Below, in pieces: positions 1 to 17,363 of a stretch of 64,000 bases of DNA. How positions within the stretch are numbered: position 1 is the first letter of the stretch; the number at the start of each line of letters is the position of its first letter. Both the position numbers and the translations under genes were made by a program. Source of the stretch: Acanthacorydalis orientalis. Its lineage: Eukaryota > Arthropoda > Insecta > Megaloptera > Corydalidae. The stretch spans positions 34,794,996-34,858,995 of the forward strand of contig CM068313.1 in NCBI GenBank assembly GCA_034766995.1, in the 5' to 3' direction. A model generated the notes under the pieces. The model was not told the origin of the DNA. It worked only from the letters and a program-made list of their open reading frames with translations, and did not search any database.

Positions 1-150
1 TACTTAAGAGAATAATTATTTTCTATTTTTTAGTCCAATACTTTAAGTATACAATAAAGTCATTGTTATGAATTCATATTATTTGTTTTTAAGTAAACAA
101 AGAGAATATGTTCTATATAAACATAACTAATATATTTTATACAACAAATG

Positions 151-152
<2 letters not shown>

Positions 153-206
<54 letters not shown>
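153..206. repeat. (TA)n microsatellite, about 54 bp
   Basis: Uninterrupted alternating T and A. Confidence 0.95.
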
Positions 207-208
<2 letters not shown>

Positions 209-806
209 GAATTTGAAATCAATTAAAAAAATTGAAAATTAAATAAAATAGTAACATACAAAAGTTAACTTTAATATTCATTACAACTTAAAATTATAAT
301 TTTCGAACTACATACATCGAAGAGAAATGTATTTGGTAAATCTAAAACTATTTTAACTCCTTTGAATATGTCTGATCAAAAAAAGTTGACTAAAAAGAAA
401 CTAAACCTTATAAACATGACATTATTGGGTCGTATAAGTAAGTAAAAAAAGAAATATCAACAATCTAAACTGCAGAAAACTTAGTGATTTAAAAGGAATT
501 AAAAAATCAGTTTGGGGAGTACTAAGTGTATTTATTGGGGTACTAGGTGTAGTAAACAAACACTATTTTATATTGGTTTGAAAAAATGTCGAGAAAAGAA
601 ATGAAAAAAAATATGTTCAAATCACCATATGATTTTAATAATCATTAACTAAAATAGTATATAAAAACAAAAAAAATAGTAATATAATATTATGAACTAT
701 GCTAATCGAACAGTCATACGAAAAAAGCAACCAAATATATGTTTCATTATTAAAATCATAAATTTACAAAGTGACTTGTTCAAAATTAAAAGTAATATTT
801 TATTAT

Positions 807-856
<50 letters not shown>

Positions 857-1530
857 TGTAACTATAATAATTAATAGGGATGTATATACAATATTGTCTT
901 AATAATATTCTCGATGTTTACGGATAAAAAGTTCAAGATTATTTTATAACAAGAATAGCAATGAAACTTGTGATAGATACATAGAGCTATAATTACATTC
1001 GAAATGATAAAACCCAAATATTAAAGTACATTATCAGTCTATTAAAGTATACATTTATAGTGCACGATACATTTGTTATCGTTGATATTTTTTCGGAAAA
1101 CATCACAAATGCATAACAGTATATTCATTTGATATCAGGATAATTTATTGCTTACTGGATATATCACCCTTCTGATCTATTTCCATCAGGGGAATACTAT
1201 TATTCAGGTTCAGTGAATGTTTTTATTTTGAAATAATTACTGTGATAAATGCATTAGTTCTTTTTTTTTTGCATTTTTTGGATATTTGCACAAAATGAAT
1301 GGCCTTACACTAAGTTGGTTTTACATTATATCACGCAATAGTACAATTCATTTATATTTCAATTAACATTTATATATATATATACATATATATATATATA
1401 CAAGTTTGTGTTGTATGAAATACATGAATCGGATTTACGAACATCCTATTCGATCAAACTGGAAATCAGTTATCTAAAGCCTTCCATTGTGCAAATAAAT
1501 TATAGTAATACATTATGCAAACTAAATGAA

Positions 1531-1590
<60 letters not shown>

Positions 1591-1912
1591 AATTACTAGG
1601 GCATTCGTTTAATAAATGTACGCCACACGTAGCAATATATGCTGCTGTTGAAGTTGTCGTATGGAGTGTTTACGATGTGACAGCTTGTTGGCGGACATCC
1701 AACCATCGGCAGATGCCAATAATAACCTGGCTCTCGTTTCCCGAGGTCCGCTTGTCGCCGAATTCATTACAGAGGGAGGTAGGGAGGTTACTTGCGCATT
1801 GAAACCATTTGAACAATTCACCTGTCGATGCAATGTGACGAACATTGTTTATTATGTTCAGTTGTGGTGTGTTTTGTAATTTCAACAATAATCTTTTTAC
1901 AGATTTGTGTTT

Positions 1913-1969
<57 letters not shown>

Positions 1970-1987
1970 ATATGTATATATGTATAT

Positions 1988-2033
1988 CAGACATGTGTGT
2001 ATATATATATATATATATATACACACATGTCTG
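1988..2033. repeat. 46-bp perfect palindrome around (AT)n
   Basis: Thirteen-base arms, cagacatgtgtgt and its exact reverse complement, flank twenty bases of alternating AT, so the whole segment is self-complementary. It sits at the end of a longer (TA)n and TATG tract. Confidence 0.95.
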
Positions 2034-2311
2034 AATGTATGAAAACAAACATTTTTTAAATTATATATTCGGAGAATTAACCACTGAAATATTTGTTTTC
2101 TTGTGAAACACAATTTAAGATGTGCATATTTGTTTTCAAAAAATATGTTTTCACAGAATTTATATTTTCACTCATTTTTTAAAAAAAGTAAAAATAAAAG
2201 ATTCTAAGAATATTGAAGTAAATTGTATTTAATCGAAATAAATATATGATTTCATTAAAAAATATAAATTTTTTAAAATATTTGAGAAAACTACTATATA
2301 TATATACACAT

Positions 2312-2770
2312 AATAATCATCGTCAGCCTCTGTCAATCCACTACTGGACAAAGGCCTCTTCCATGATTTTCCATTTTGTACGATTGTATGCCTCTCTTTT
2401 CCACTGATTTCCAATAAAAATTTTAATTTGCTTATCTTATCCTGTTCATTCGTCTCTTTTCTCGGTCTTTGTATATTCCTTGGTTCCCATTTAAAATTTA
2501 CTGTCGTCTATCTGTTGTCTTCTCTTCTTGTAACATGCTTCGCCCATTTCCATTTCAGACTGTACTCTTCTATTATATCTGTGACTTCTATCTATTTTCG
2601 TAACTATTCTATTCTTTTCTTATCTCTTCTTGTTATTCCTAACATGCATCTTTCCATAGTTCTTTGTGTTATTTGGAGTCTTTGAATGATTTTGGCGTTA
2701 GCATCCATGTTTCGCTACCGTAGGTAAGAACTGGGTGTCTACATTAATGAAATACTTTTTTCTTCAAACA
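2312..2770 (-). mobile_element. RTE-type non-LTR retrotransposon 3' fragment
   Basis: Read on the minus strand, the segment decodes in shifting frames to the C-terminal end typical of RTE-clade reverse transcriptases. Recognisable pieces include an LTYGSETWML-like motif, an ITQRTMERCMLGITRRD-like helix, LKWKWAKHV and a terminal GRGLCPVVD. Several frameshifts and stops are present, and everything upstream of the C-terminal domain is absent, so this is a dead 5'-truncated copy. Clade assignment rests on remembered motifs only. Confidence 0.6.
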
Positions 2771-6500
<3,730 letters not shown>

Positions 6501-6506
6501 TACTTT

Positions 6507-6611
6507 TAAATTGTTATTTTCATTTAAATATACCCGAATCAAATAAAAAAATCTGATTTCATTTCAAAACTACTTTCATATATAATAAACAATTTAACTA
6601 TTGAACATCTC

Positions 6612-6669
<58 letters not shown>

Positions 6670-6950
6670 TAATTATTATTTTCATTTAAATATACTCGAA
6701 TCAAATAAAAAAAATCTGATTTTATTTCAAAACTACTTTCATATATAATAAACAATTGAACTATTGAACATCTCGTTTATATATATATATATATATACTC
6801 GTATGTATATTATATGATATTTTTTAATTATTATTTTCATTTAAATATACACGAATCAAATAACAAAAAATTTTTCATTTCATTTCAAAACTACTTTCAT
6901 ATATAATAAACAATTTAACCATTGAACATTTCGTTTATATATATATATAT
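6507..6950. repeat. Three-copy tandem repeat, about 155-bp unit with internal (TA)n
   Basis: Three successive copies start near 6507, 6664 and 6821. Each runs from a ttattttcatttaaatatac motif through ctactttcatatataataa to a cgtttatatat end that opens into a (TA)n tract. The copies differ by scattered substitutions, and the internal (TA)n differs greatly in length between copies (long after copy 1, short after copies 2 and 3). Confidence 0.9.
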
Positions 6951-8387
6951 AATTTATTTGAACTTTTTCTTAAAGTTATAACAGTAAAATATTTTTTATA
7001 CAACTATATAATTTTATATTTTTTAATAAATATCAACCCATTTATTGAATATAAAAATGTTCACAATTACAAAAGTTGCAGAAAATATAGTACAATTAAT
7101 TTTTGTACCAGTTTTTATTTATTTTCACATCTTTTCTTAAATGTGAATAAATATTTAAAAAATATTTTTTAATTAACCAAATAATACAAATTCAGTTAAT
7201 GGAAAAAGATAACTGTTGACGAAAACAGATAAAAATAACATTTTTTCATCTTAATGTTATTTCCATTTCACGTATAGACTTTTTCAAATATTCTATAGTT
7301 AAAATTCAATTCACACGTTTTAATATAAACCGTAATACATTGTTTCCAGTCTGTGTTCGCTTGTAAATCTATACATAAAAAACTACTATTTAAAAGCGGT
7401 ATAAATGTTAATTAAAAGTAAATAGGATGCAAAATTTACACCGATTTACACTTATTTACATATAAAACATTTGCTGTGAGAATAGGAAAATATTTTCAAT
7501 TATTTACCTACTTCTAATGTATCAATAAATTTTCATGTCGACTAATATACATTACATGTATTATAGATCATAAGTGTTCGGTTATTGATTTACTTCAAGA
7601 CGGCATTTCAGTACACATTCAATGAAATATTTTGATATTTCTAATATAATCTACTGACTTGATTTAATTATTTATCCAATATTAAATTAGAAAAAAATCT
7701 GAGTACGTTTCGATTAATATCTGGATGTAAACGTTAATTGTGAACAAAGGGTGTGGAATCTGTGATGAAATTTGTCACAGTCCTCTCTGCTAAAACCCAC
7801 ATTTGACCTTCACCTACTAATACCAGTTGATGGCGGTATTGGCCTGTGTGGCGAACGTAATTAATGGTTTATTGTTTTCCATCCAAATCGCTATTTTCAT
7901 CAATATAACTTCAATGGATCATTAACATAACTTACATGATTTATGTATTTATTTTTCATCGTTTTGTGAAAACATTGAGTAAAAATGTTATCAATTTTAC
8001 ACATTTGTTCGGAATGAAGAAAGTAATACACGATTATTCTTGTTTTGTATAGAGAAATAAATCAAATTATATTAAATCTATTTAAATTTTTTCGACATAT
8101 ATTTTTTAAAACTAATTATGTAAAAAAAAATACAATATATTTTAATAAAAGTATTTGACTTATAGTGGAAAAATAATCATACTTTTATATATTTTTGTTT
8201 TATAACATTGTATTACGTTTCAATAATAAATTAGCTCTTTTAGGATGATGATCGAAATGCGCCTAATGATAATAAAAATGCTTGATGATTAATTACTGAA
8301 CATTTTGTTAAAAAAAGGTGATATGATTGAGGAGGAATAACTCATCTACTTATATCATATTAAAAAAAACCGGAAATATAAAAAATA
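6951..8387. other. AT-rich intergenic DNA, nothing recognised
   Basis: No coding exon seen. A patch of more balanced composition at about 7740-7870 contains a tgaccttca element (reverse complement tgaaggtca, an ERR/FTZ-F1-type half site). It is the only candidate regulatory sequence noted here. Confidence 0.4.
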
Positions 8388-9697
8388 TTGGATCAGTGTA
8401 AAAGTTCGTATAAGATTCAATAGATGATGTTAAGAGTTCCGCATGGCGGCGTTCGTGATTGAAATGTATTCATGTTATATATCGTTTAAAAAGTGTCAGT
8501 CGCACCTGTCATTTGAGTATCGGACACATTTGTTTGGATTTAATTTGTGTGTATTATTTTTTTTTTTTAAATGAACAACGAAAAAATACTTTCGTCACGT
8601 TACGTTGTACGAGTTTCGGAAAGAAGTAATCGTTGGGGCGACAACGAAACACATTCGGGAGGTTTATTTGGATCATGCGCCATAACTTCCAACTGTGAAG
8701 AAATGGTTTGCTAAATTTCGACTTGGTGATTTTCATCTCGAGGGTCGACCGCGCTCGACGATGTTGTGCGCGCTTCAGTTGATAATAACTCATGAATTTC
8801 GGCGGAACAGGTTGCCGAGACACTCAACGTTGACAGTTCGACTGCATTTCGGCGTTTAAAGAAGCTGGGGTTCACGTTGAATCTCGGTACGTGGGTGTCG
8901 CACTCGTTGTCTGGAAAAAAACAAGTTTTATCTCATCTCTTCGGCAGTTTCTTTGCTTGAAGACCTCAATAGAGAGCCTTTTTTAGATCGGTTGATGACT
9001 GACGATGAGAAACGGATACTGTACAACAACGTCCAATGTAGACGAACGTGGAAACAAGCGAATTAAGGGGCAGAATCAGTTGTTAAAGTTGGTTTGCATC
9101 CGATGAAGGTGTTGCTATGTGCTTGGTGGGATTGCAAAGATGTTTTTTTTTATTTCACGCTTCTTCCACGGGGCGAAATGATTACTAAGGAGAAGTATGT
9201 AAACAGAAAAAGTATGGAAAGTAAAATATAAGGAGAAGTATGTCAACAACTAACCAAATTGAACGCAGAAATTAACGAAAAGGGTCCGATTTTGACCAAT
9301 CGCAAGGGAGTCATCTTCCACCACGACAACGCGAAACCACATAAGCAAAATTTACTTTACAAAAGCTGAAGCAGTTAAAATGGAAAATCATATCGCATCA
9401 TCCGTATTCTCCGAACATTGCACCTTCGGATTATCATTTATTTCAGTTGCTGCAGAATAGTTTAAACAATAAAAAAATTGACACCGTGGATACCATCAAA
9501 AACCACCCATCGCCTTTTCTGGCGAAAAATCGCGCAGCTTTCACGAACGAGGAATCCTGAGACAGCTGCCTGAGCGTTGGAAAATGATTACAGAAAACGA
9601 TGGTGAATGCATAATTGATTAACAAAAGCATTTTCTGCGAAAAATAATCTCCTGAGTTTCAATTTCAAATCGTATACAAACTTTTGCATTGATCCAA
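8388..9697 (+). mobile_element. Mariner transposon, full length, inactivated
   Basis: Terminal inverted repeats of about 30 bp bound the element: the left begins ttggatcagtgtaaaagtt and the right, reverse complemented, begins ttggatcaatgcaaaagtt. TA lies outside both ends, as expected for mariner. The interior decodes in broken frames to a mariner transposase. Seen are an N-terminal helix-turn-helix region (VKKWFAKFRLGDF, AEQVAETLNVDSS), the first catalytic Asp in MTDDEKRILYNN, the second in LCAWWD, the third in GVIFHHDNAKPH, and the PNIAPSDYHLF motif. Frameshifts, premature stops and a 43-bp internal duplication (copies at 9187 and 9230) rule out a functional enzyme. Confidence 0.9.
8569..9630 (+). 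pseudogene. Mariner transposase pseudogene
   Basis: This is the coding remnant inside the element. The frame must change several times to follow the transposase from the FRHVTLYEF-like start to the C-terminal end, and stops interrupt each frame. All three Asp positions of the DDD catalytic triad are still readable, so decay looks mainly due to indels. Confidence 0.8.
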
Positions 9698-9787
9698 TAT
9701 ATGTAACGCAGATATTTTCGTATTTTTTGATCTTCAGATTTACACAGATTCATTTCGGTTATTTATAAAAAAATCAATTATTTTACA

Positions 9788-9847
<60 letters not shown>

Positions 9848-10438
9848 ATATTTAATAAAAACATGTACAAAGTATGTAGATTCTCATCTGTATGTACGTC
9901 GAAGATAAATTGACCTGTAAAAAAATACTTAAAAACATAATCTCATGGTCTGGACTCAGCACATGACGCTTGAAAAACATAAAAATCAAATAAAAAAGTA
10001 TGTACGGGTTACACGAATATGAATTTTCTTTATAGAACGAAAAGTTCCATAAATAAATTCGCATATAAATGCTGTATTACGTATGTAGATACATACGAAC
10101 ATGTGAAGAGGTATACATATTTGCAGGCAGCTTTATATCAACGTGCGTTTAATTTTTCTCTACACTCCTTCCTACTATGTAATAAACATGACATATTACG
10201 TAAATGTTTTGTTTTCATTTTTAGTATCGCTCGATAAATTAAATTATTGTATCCCGGCAATTTGTATTGGTCACTGAGATGATTTAATTATACATACATT
10301 TCATACTTTAGTGAACAAGACCTACGGGATTTTAAATTCATTTTATGCATTGGAGATACAAGAACTGATTTAATGTACCTGTATCATATTTTTGCATTTT
10401 TATTTCGTACCCTTATATATATATATATATATATATAA

Positions 10439-10469
<31 letters not shown>

Positions 10470-10750
10470 CATATATATATAGTTTAAATCTAATTCATAT
10501 TTAGCAATCATTAAATGGCAGATATCTTTTTCAATAAAAAATGATGTAACTTGTGACCTTAAATTTGAATTTACACAATACAGCAATATTTATTTTGTTA
10601 TGTATAATAAACATTTAACAACTTTATTTCCAATATCTGTTTTTTTTTTTAAAAAAAACACTGTATAGTTCTGTGTTAATTCATTTTGTTTATATATTGT
10701 AGTTCTAATTTAAATAAAATAATTTATTGTATTTTATTTTTTTGTTTCAG
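9698..10750. other. Intergenic or upstream intron sequence of spondin-1
   Basis: AT-rich, with (TA)n at 9793-9845 and 10414-10482. It ends in tttgtttcag at 10750, a good 3' splice site directly before the first coding exon. The gene therefore probably has at least one noncoding 5' exon further upstream, which could not be located. Confidence 0.5.
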
Positions 10751-10758
10751 AAAGGAAT

Positions 10759-10936
10759 ATGAGAGGGGGTGTACAATTAACTTTAGCACTCCTATTTGGA
10801 TTTATTGCTGTATCCTTCGCCTCGCGCTGCTTCCGTGAACCTACGAGTACAGCTCCTCGCAGTTCATCTGATGGTAGATTTCAGATTCATATTTCTGGAA
10901 ATCCGGAATTATATGTACCGAATGTACCTTATACAG
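10759..10936 (+). CDS. Spon1: Spondin-1 exon 1 (signal peptide, start of Reeler)
   Basis: Encodes residues 1-59 plus one base. The N terminus is MRGG followed by a hydrophobic core and an SFAS cleavage region. Donor gtgagt. Eight bases of 5'UTR separate the ATG from the upstream acceptor. Confidence 0.9.
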
Positions 10937-10997
10937 GTGAGTTGCAAAACATTATATAACACGAAAAAATGTACATTCAAAATACTTTTGTTTATGT

Positions 10998-11058
<61 letters not shown>

Positions 11059-12580
11059 TTTATATATATATATATAGAAAGAGAGAGAGAGCAGATTTTT
11101 ATAAGCTATAACGAAATTTTATTATAACGTAAACAAAAAGTTTAATTTAACTTCTTTAAAAATTATTCCGGTTAGATTTACTTTGGACAAATTCGTTCAA
11201 GTTGACATATTTTAAGATTCTCACTAAGAAGAAAATTTGGTTTTGTTGAACGGATTTTAGGAATAATACCTTCAAATTAAAAAATATAATAACTTTTTTT
11301 ACATAGTACGAAATTTCGAGAGTCTTTGTACATGTATATTAATATTGTATTGGTTCCAATTTCTAATTCATTGATTAAACAAGTACTGAGTCGGTTTTGA
11401 TTTAACTTTGATGATTGTTACTAGACCTGAAAGGAATAAACATTAAAAGCAATCTTATTTGAAGAAACTGAAATTATTTTAAATGCACAGATCTGTGTCA
11501 GTCGAAACACAATTTGCAATTTTTACATATTGGGCGCTTTTTACCAGCAAAAAAAGCACTCTTAATCCAAGGAGATTTATATACATTAGTGTATTATTCA
11601 AAAAGTCATGGATGTAAAATTTCTTTCAAAAAACTTTTGGACTTGTATGGAATTATATAACTTTTTGACTTTTCTCGAATTATTAGATTAGTAGGAAAAT
11701 AATTGCTGCTTTTGTTTTCTGATTTCTAACCTTATTTTTTTCAATGAAAGTGTCGTTTCATCGTGTTCATGTCAATATCATTTTAAAGCGTACTTTTCGG
11801 TCTGTATTTTGGTAATATCGACTTTGGTTTTATTATTAATTTCGCTTCAAGTAGTACTATTGAATTAAAGATGAAAAAGAAGTAAATAAGAGCAATTTTT
11901 TGTATGAGTTCAAAACGGGTGATAAAGCAGTAGAAACTTCCTGTAAACTAAACCACCAACTGAAGGTGTTAGTTGGATCAGAACCACGTACAACAATTTG
12001 AGAGCTCACACAAAAGTTAAGTATTAGTCATCCAACGGTTCTGGAGCACTTAAAACAGCTAGGAAAATTAAAAAAAAGCTTAAAATCTATATAAATTTGA
12101 AGGTTATAAATCGCAATTATTTTTCTATATATTTCTCTCTCTCTCTCTCTTTCTATATATATATATATATATGTTTATATATATTATATATGTATATATA
12201 TATATATATATATACATACACATATATGTGTGTGTGTGTGCGTGCGAGAAAGGGATTATAAATGGATTAACTGAAATGTGTCTATAACTACTATTAATAG
12301 CAGGTAATAGTAATAGATAATATCACAGTATACTTCTAATATTTTCTTTTGAAAAATTGAATGAAGTATATTTCAGATTATTTCATTTAATAAAAACATT
12401 ACTAAAGACGATAAATTTAAAATGAGTATTCTAGAGTCGTTATCCGCTAATAGTATTTGTAACGTAATAAAAACAACTAAATGGTAGACATAAATAATTA
12501 ATACGAGTATGAAATACAAAGCTATAGAATAATTAATGGGAATTAGATGAAAGATTAAGTAATTATTATCATAACGAAAT

Positions 12581-12640
<60 letters not shown>

Positions 12641-12813
12641 GTATATATACATGTATGTATGTATGTGTATGTCGATATATGTTATTTAAAATATATTTTA
12701 TGCATGATAATTACTTAGTTTTATTTTGGTTTTCATACATTTTTTAACTATATATAAACAAAAATGTATAATTAAAAATTATATTACTGTAAAATATTTA
12801 TTTATTTTACAAT

Positions 12814-12850
<37 letters not shown>

Positions 12851-13456
12851 GCATATATATAATATTCCTTTGTTCTGATATTAGTGTGTTATCAGATATT
12901 AATTCGAAAATATCGCGAAAATACCTTTTGATCCAATATTTATTTAGATAGATACCAAATTAAGTACTTCATTTGATTAATGTTCACGAAAACAAAAGAA
13001 TTCAACTTTTCTATCCTTTGAAATATCATATTTTATATTTTATAAAATAAAAAAGTTTAAAAATTCGATATTTCTTTCGGCGCATATAAAGAAGACGACT
13101 GAGAGAAACTTTTTTGTCGAACGTTGCAAAATAAATTGCAACGATCTTAAAACGCTATGCATCGCTTAAAAGTATAAAAAATTATCAATCTGTTACAAAG
13201 ATTTTTTTGTATTTATAAACGTGATATTTATGTATTTCTAAACCTTATATATGTGTGTGTGTATATATATATATACAAAAAGTTTGTAATATGCTGAAAA
13301 AATTTATTTTATAATAAAGATTTATACAAAAAAGTTATAATCTCTAAACTTTTATCAGGCGCTGAATTTACCTTTGAAGCATATTTTATTATATTTCTTT
13401 GAACGCCGTGTGATGTATTCAATATCAACTTCTGTGTTTGCTATATTTTTATACTT

Positions 13457-13533
<77 letters not shown>

Positions 13534-16500
13534 ATAGATAGATAGATAAATTTTCAGTACCTTAGTTCATGCTGAGATTGTACGGATATAACACGTTTAT
13601 TCATATAAATGTAGGGAAATATTTATCTGGAGTTCAGAAGCTCTGTTTTAATTTTTTATTGAAGTTGTTTATTTGATTCTATATTAAATGAATTTGAGTT
13701 GTAAACATTGTAGATTTTTTGTAATTCGTTGATTTTTTAAAATGTAACAATACTTTAATCCATTGATTGTATTGTTTAAAAACCGCAATTATTTTTGCAC
13801 CAATCTAATATATATTGACATACAAATTGATATATAAAGTAAAAATATATACTAACTAATAATGTGACATAATAATAAACCATCTAAGTATAAGTAATAG
13901 AAGTATCGTATGTTTAAGGCAAACTCTAAGTAAAAAAAATCGTGATTATTTTCATAAATTTACTTTTAGACATTTTTTTCTTAATTGTCTCAATTACTTA
14001 TATAGAAATTCGAGTATATATCGAATAAAAAATGTACAAAAATATATCATATTTAAAAAAAGGATTACATTTCTTGTACATTTTATTTTAACAAATTACA
14101 TGAAATGAAATTTACATTAATTTTGACACGAATTTATATCACAGACAATTATAAAACGGGATTATCGTGGGATCAGCGAGAGAATGAAATTTGTAAGAAT
14201 AAAACTGTCGTAATAATAATAGTCTACATTTTGTTTCTAACGACTCGAAAGAATAGCTCATTAATACTACTGTTAAGGGCTCTTAAATAAATCGCTAATC
14301 GTCAATTTAATTCCATGACAAATAACAAGTAATCAGAATCCCACGGCCGTAGTGTAATTTTCTATTAAAATTGTTTAAAGATTCCGATGTTCATTGTAAG
14401 AATGTCCCTATTTTATTTCGTACTCATTAACTTTGATGTTTTCAATTACAGTTATTACGCCGGTTTTCACGAAAAGTCTGCGACAATTATTTTAAAAGAG
14501 TTTGAAAATTATATAGTTTTCTCCAATTACTTGAGATTGAAGATTGCCATCTTAAAGATAGATTTTATTCGAATTAAATTTGAAACTGATCGTACCATTC
14601 AAATTAAAATCAATATATATATATATATATATATATACTTATATTTTTCTATATTGATAGATGTACACTGACGAATGCGTTTTTTTACATCGTCGAAAAC
14701 ATCATAATGGTTATATAAACAATAAAACTATCAAAAAAAAAACACATAGATAATTAAACATAAATTGCTCTTTGTAGCAATGTCGAATAACTTAAAATAT
14801 GAATCATTGATTCTGAAGAGAACGCAGTAATAACTAATGTAGCTAAATACCATGAACGTCAACTATTATAATTGATTACGTATTCGTCACAGCAATGATA
14901 ATTAAGTTTGCAATACATGTTCCGTTGTTAAAATTTAAAATGAAGCTTTTATATAGTGACTGTTTTTATACATGTGTAGACTATAAATAGAAACTTTGAA
15001 TTTATATGAGTAGGACATCATTTGTAAAATATTATTGTTGTTTATTCTACAACACGTCCTCTAGCTAATCGTAACTTTGACTTTCAATTATATAAAGACA
15101 AAAATAAAAGGCAGCATAAAGTTAAGTGGGACCTCTTCATTATTTTAAAGCTTTATCAATAAAGTTAATGGTATTTATCGGGCTTAGGAGAAACGAATTC
15201 ATAAGCAGCATTATGGATTCAAACAGAATAACTGCATCTCAAGTGTTTGAAATAAGGAAAATTGTATAAAAAGTATGTGATTAGGTTGATTTTAGTTATA
15301 TTTAATCACCTTTTTATATAAAATGATATTGATTTTGAAATTTTAATCGAAAAGTAAACGCTTTTCGTAAATAATTTAGAATTTAATGAAAAAACAGGCA
15401 AATTATATTGAAATTAAGGAAATGTGTGTAAAAATCTATTTTTTAAATATATTATATTTAAAATTTTTCGTAATAGTTATTCAATAAATATATTTAAAAA
15501 TTAATAACAATAAATAATTATTAATTCATTATTTTAATATAATTAGACGTCATAATCTTTAATTTAATTCAAACACTGTATATTTGAAAACAAAAACATT
15601 AAAAATTCAACTTCTGTCTGCACTTATTTTCAAGTTCAAAAACATACTTTTATTATTTTCTGTTTAAATAAGAAAACTATCAAAAGTAAAGAATTTAATT
15701 ACACGTTGTGAACTCATAAAAAATTATTATCTGAATTGTATTTATCGATTAAATCAAATCCATGATTATTGTTTTAATAAGAAATAATACTTTGAAAATT
15801 ATACTCAGTTTTACAACAGGTTTGATAGATGTTGGAAACACATTATAATCTGAATGGTGTATTACTATTCAAATTAAAAAGGGTTTTTTTAGATCAAAAA
15901 AAGACAAAAATTCTAAATATAAAAATGTTTAAAGTACGAAATATTTTTTGGGAGTATATACGTGAGCCGTTTGATAAGTATGGTAAAAAAAAAAACAAGT
16001 TAAACGGTGTTTAACTTGCACCTTTAACGAAAAAAATTGATTTTATTTCTCAACATAGTCTCCATTGAAGGCTATACACTTTGTCCAGTTTCGGTTTTCC
16101 CACACCGAGCAAAATTTTCAAGTTTGGGAAGTGGAATCAGTCGCACGGGGCCAAGTCCGGAAAATAGGGTGGATGAGAAATCAATTCGAAGCCTAATTCG
16201 TGCAATTGCAATTGCGACGGTCGATTTGTGGGCTGTCGGTGCGTTGACTTGGTGAAAGAGCATGTTTTTGTGTGCCAATCTTGGCCTTTTTTGTTTCATC
16301 TCTTTTTCAAATGGTCAAAAAAAGTTGCAAATAGGCTCCTTTTATCGTTTTCCCTTCGTTAAGTAGTTGATCAGGATGATTCCTTGGGAATCCCAATAAA
16401 CAGTATCCATCACCTTTCCAGTCAACAAAACGGTTTTCGCCTTCTTCAGCGCACTTTCACCAGTCGTTATCTACTGTTTTGACTGCTGCTTCGACTCAGG

Positions 16501-17301
16501 TGTATAGGGGTACATCCACGTTTCACCCACGGTGACGAAACGACGCAAAAAGTCCTGCTCGTTTTTTTCCATGGCGATACGTCTGCATGACTTTTCTTTA
16601 ATTTTTTTTAAAATCCGTTCTTTGAATTATCTGTGCCCATTCAGTTTAAAGCTTCATGAAATTAAGAATATTTTATGATACATTCACGAAAATTTAAAAG
16701 CAAATAATAAAACAACTAGTGTTTGGTATCTTCTAGCATAGATTGGATCTTTCATCGTCTCACTTTTGTGATAAATCAATTCAAAATGTTATTTATGTAA
16801 TAAATTAATTGTTGTGGCTACATTTTAATATTTTCTTGTTCTGTTTATCAAACAATAATAATAATAATAAACTTCGTTACTATCAGAAGCATTGTTTATA
16901 TTTCAAAAATCTGACTATTTTAGTGTTCAAATAACTCTGTTTTGATATATTCAGATTATGGTTCACTTTATATCAGAAGCTCGTTTCGTATGCGCAAAGG
17001 TAAAAGCAAACACGTTAAGATATTAAACCAGCCTCCGGGATGTACGTTATGGATTCCCCGTCGGCATTAGTTAATAATGTTCAGTAAACTGTGTTGACTA
17101 CATAATACTCGCGTTGTTATCCTGTAGAAATGCTATCTGTTATTCATCTATTGTACGTGTATCATAAAGAAATATTTCAAGCATGAATAGAACATCGATG
17201 TATTGAAATCTGAAAGTATATTCGACGGATAGATATATTGTACATATTTCACTATTATTTGTATATGTAACCACTCTCTTTCGTATACATATATATATAC
17301 G

Positions 17302-17363
<62 letters not shown>

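Larger units (their letters stand above)
1..2311. other. AT-rich intergenic DNA, no gene recognised
   Basis: No convincing coding exon on either strand. It holds (TA)n tracts near 153-206, 812-853, 1537-1587 and 1915-1958, a 46-bp perfect palindrome at 1988-2033, and an isolated GC-richer island at 1611-1855. The short ORFs here are mostly tyrosine-isoleucine reads through (TA)n and are not genes. Confidence 0.6.

Noticed and set aside
692..874. ORFs of repeated Tyr-Ile across the window (for example here, 6371-6556 and 54131-54332)
   Set aside because: They are translations of (TA)n microsatellites on both strands, without flanking coding signal or splice logic.
10019..10237. Pair of overlapping ORFs on opposite strands at 9852-10237
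   Set aside because: AT-biased codon use, no family motif, no conserved pattern and no splice partners; judged to be chance.
14105..14671. Two plus-strand ORFs of 61 and 94 codons
   Set aside because: They lie inside spondin-1 intron 1, one ends in a (TA)n translation, and neither has a family signature.
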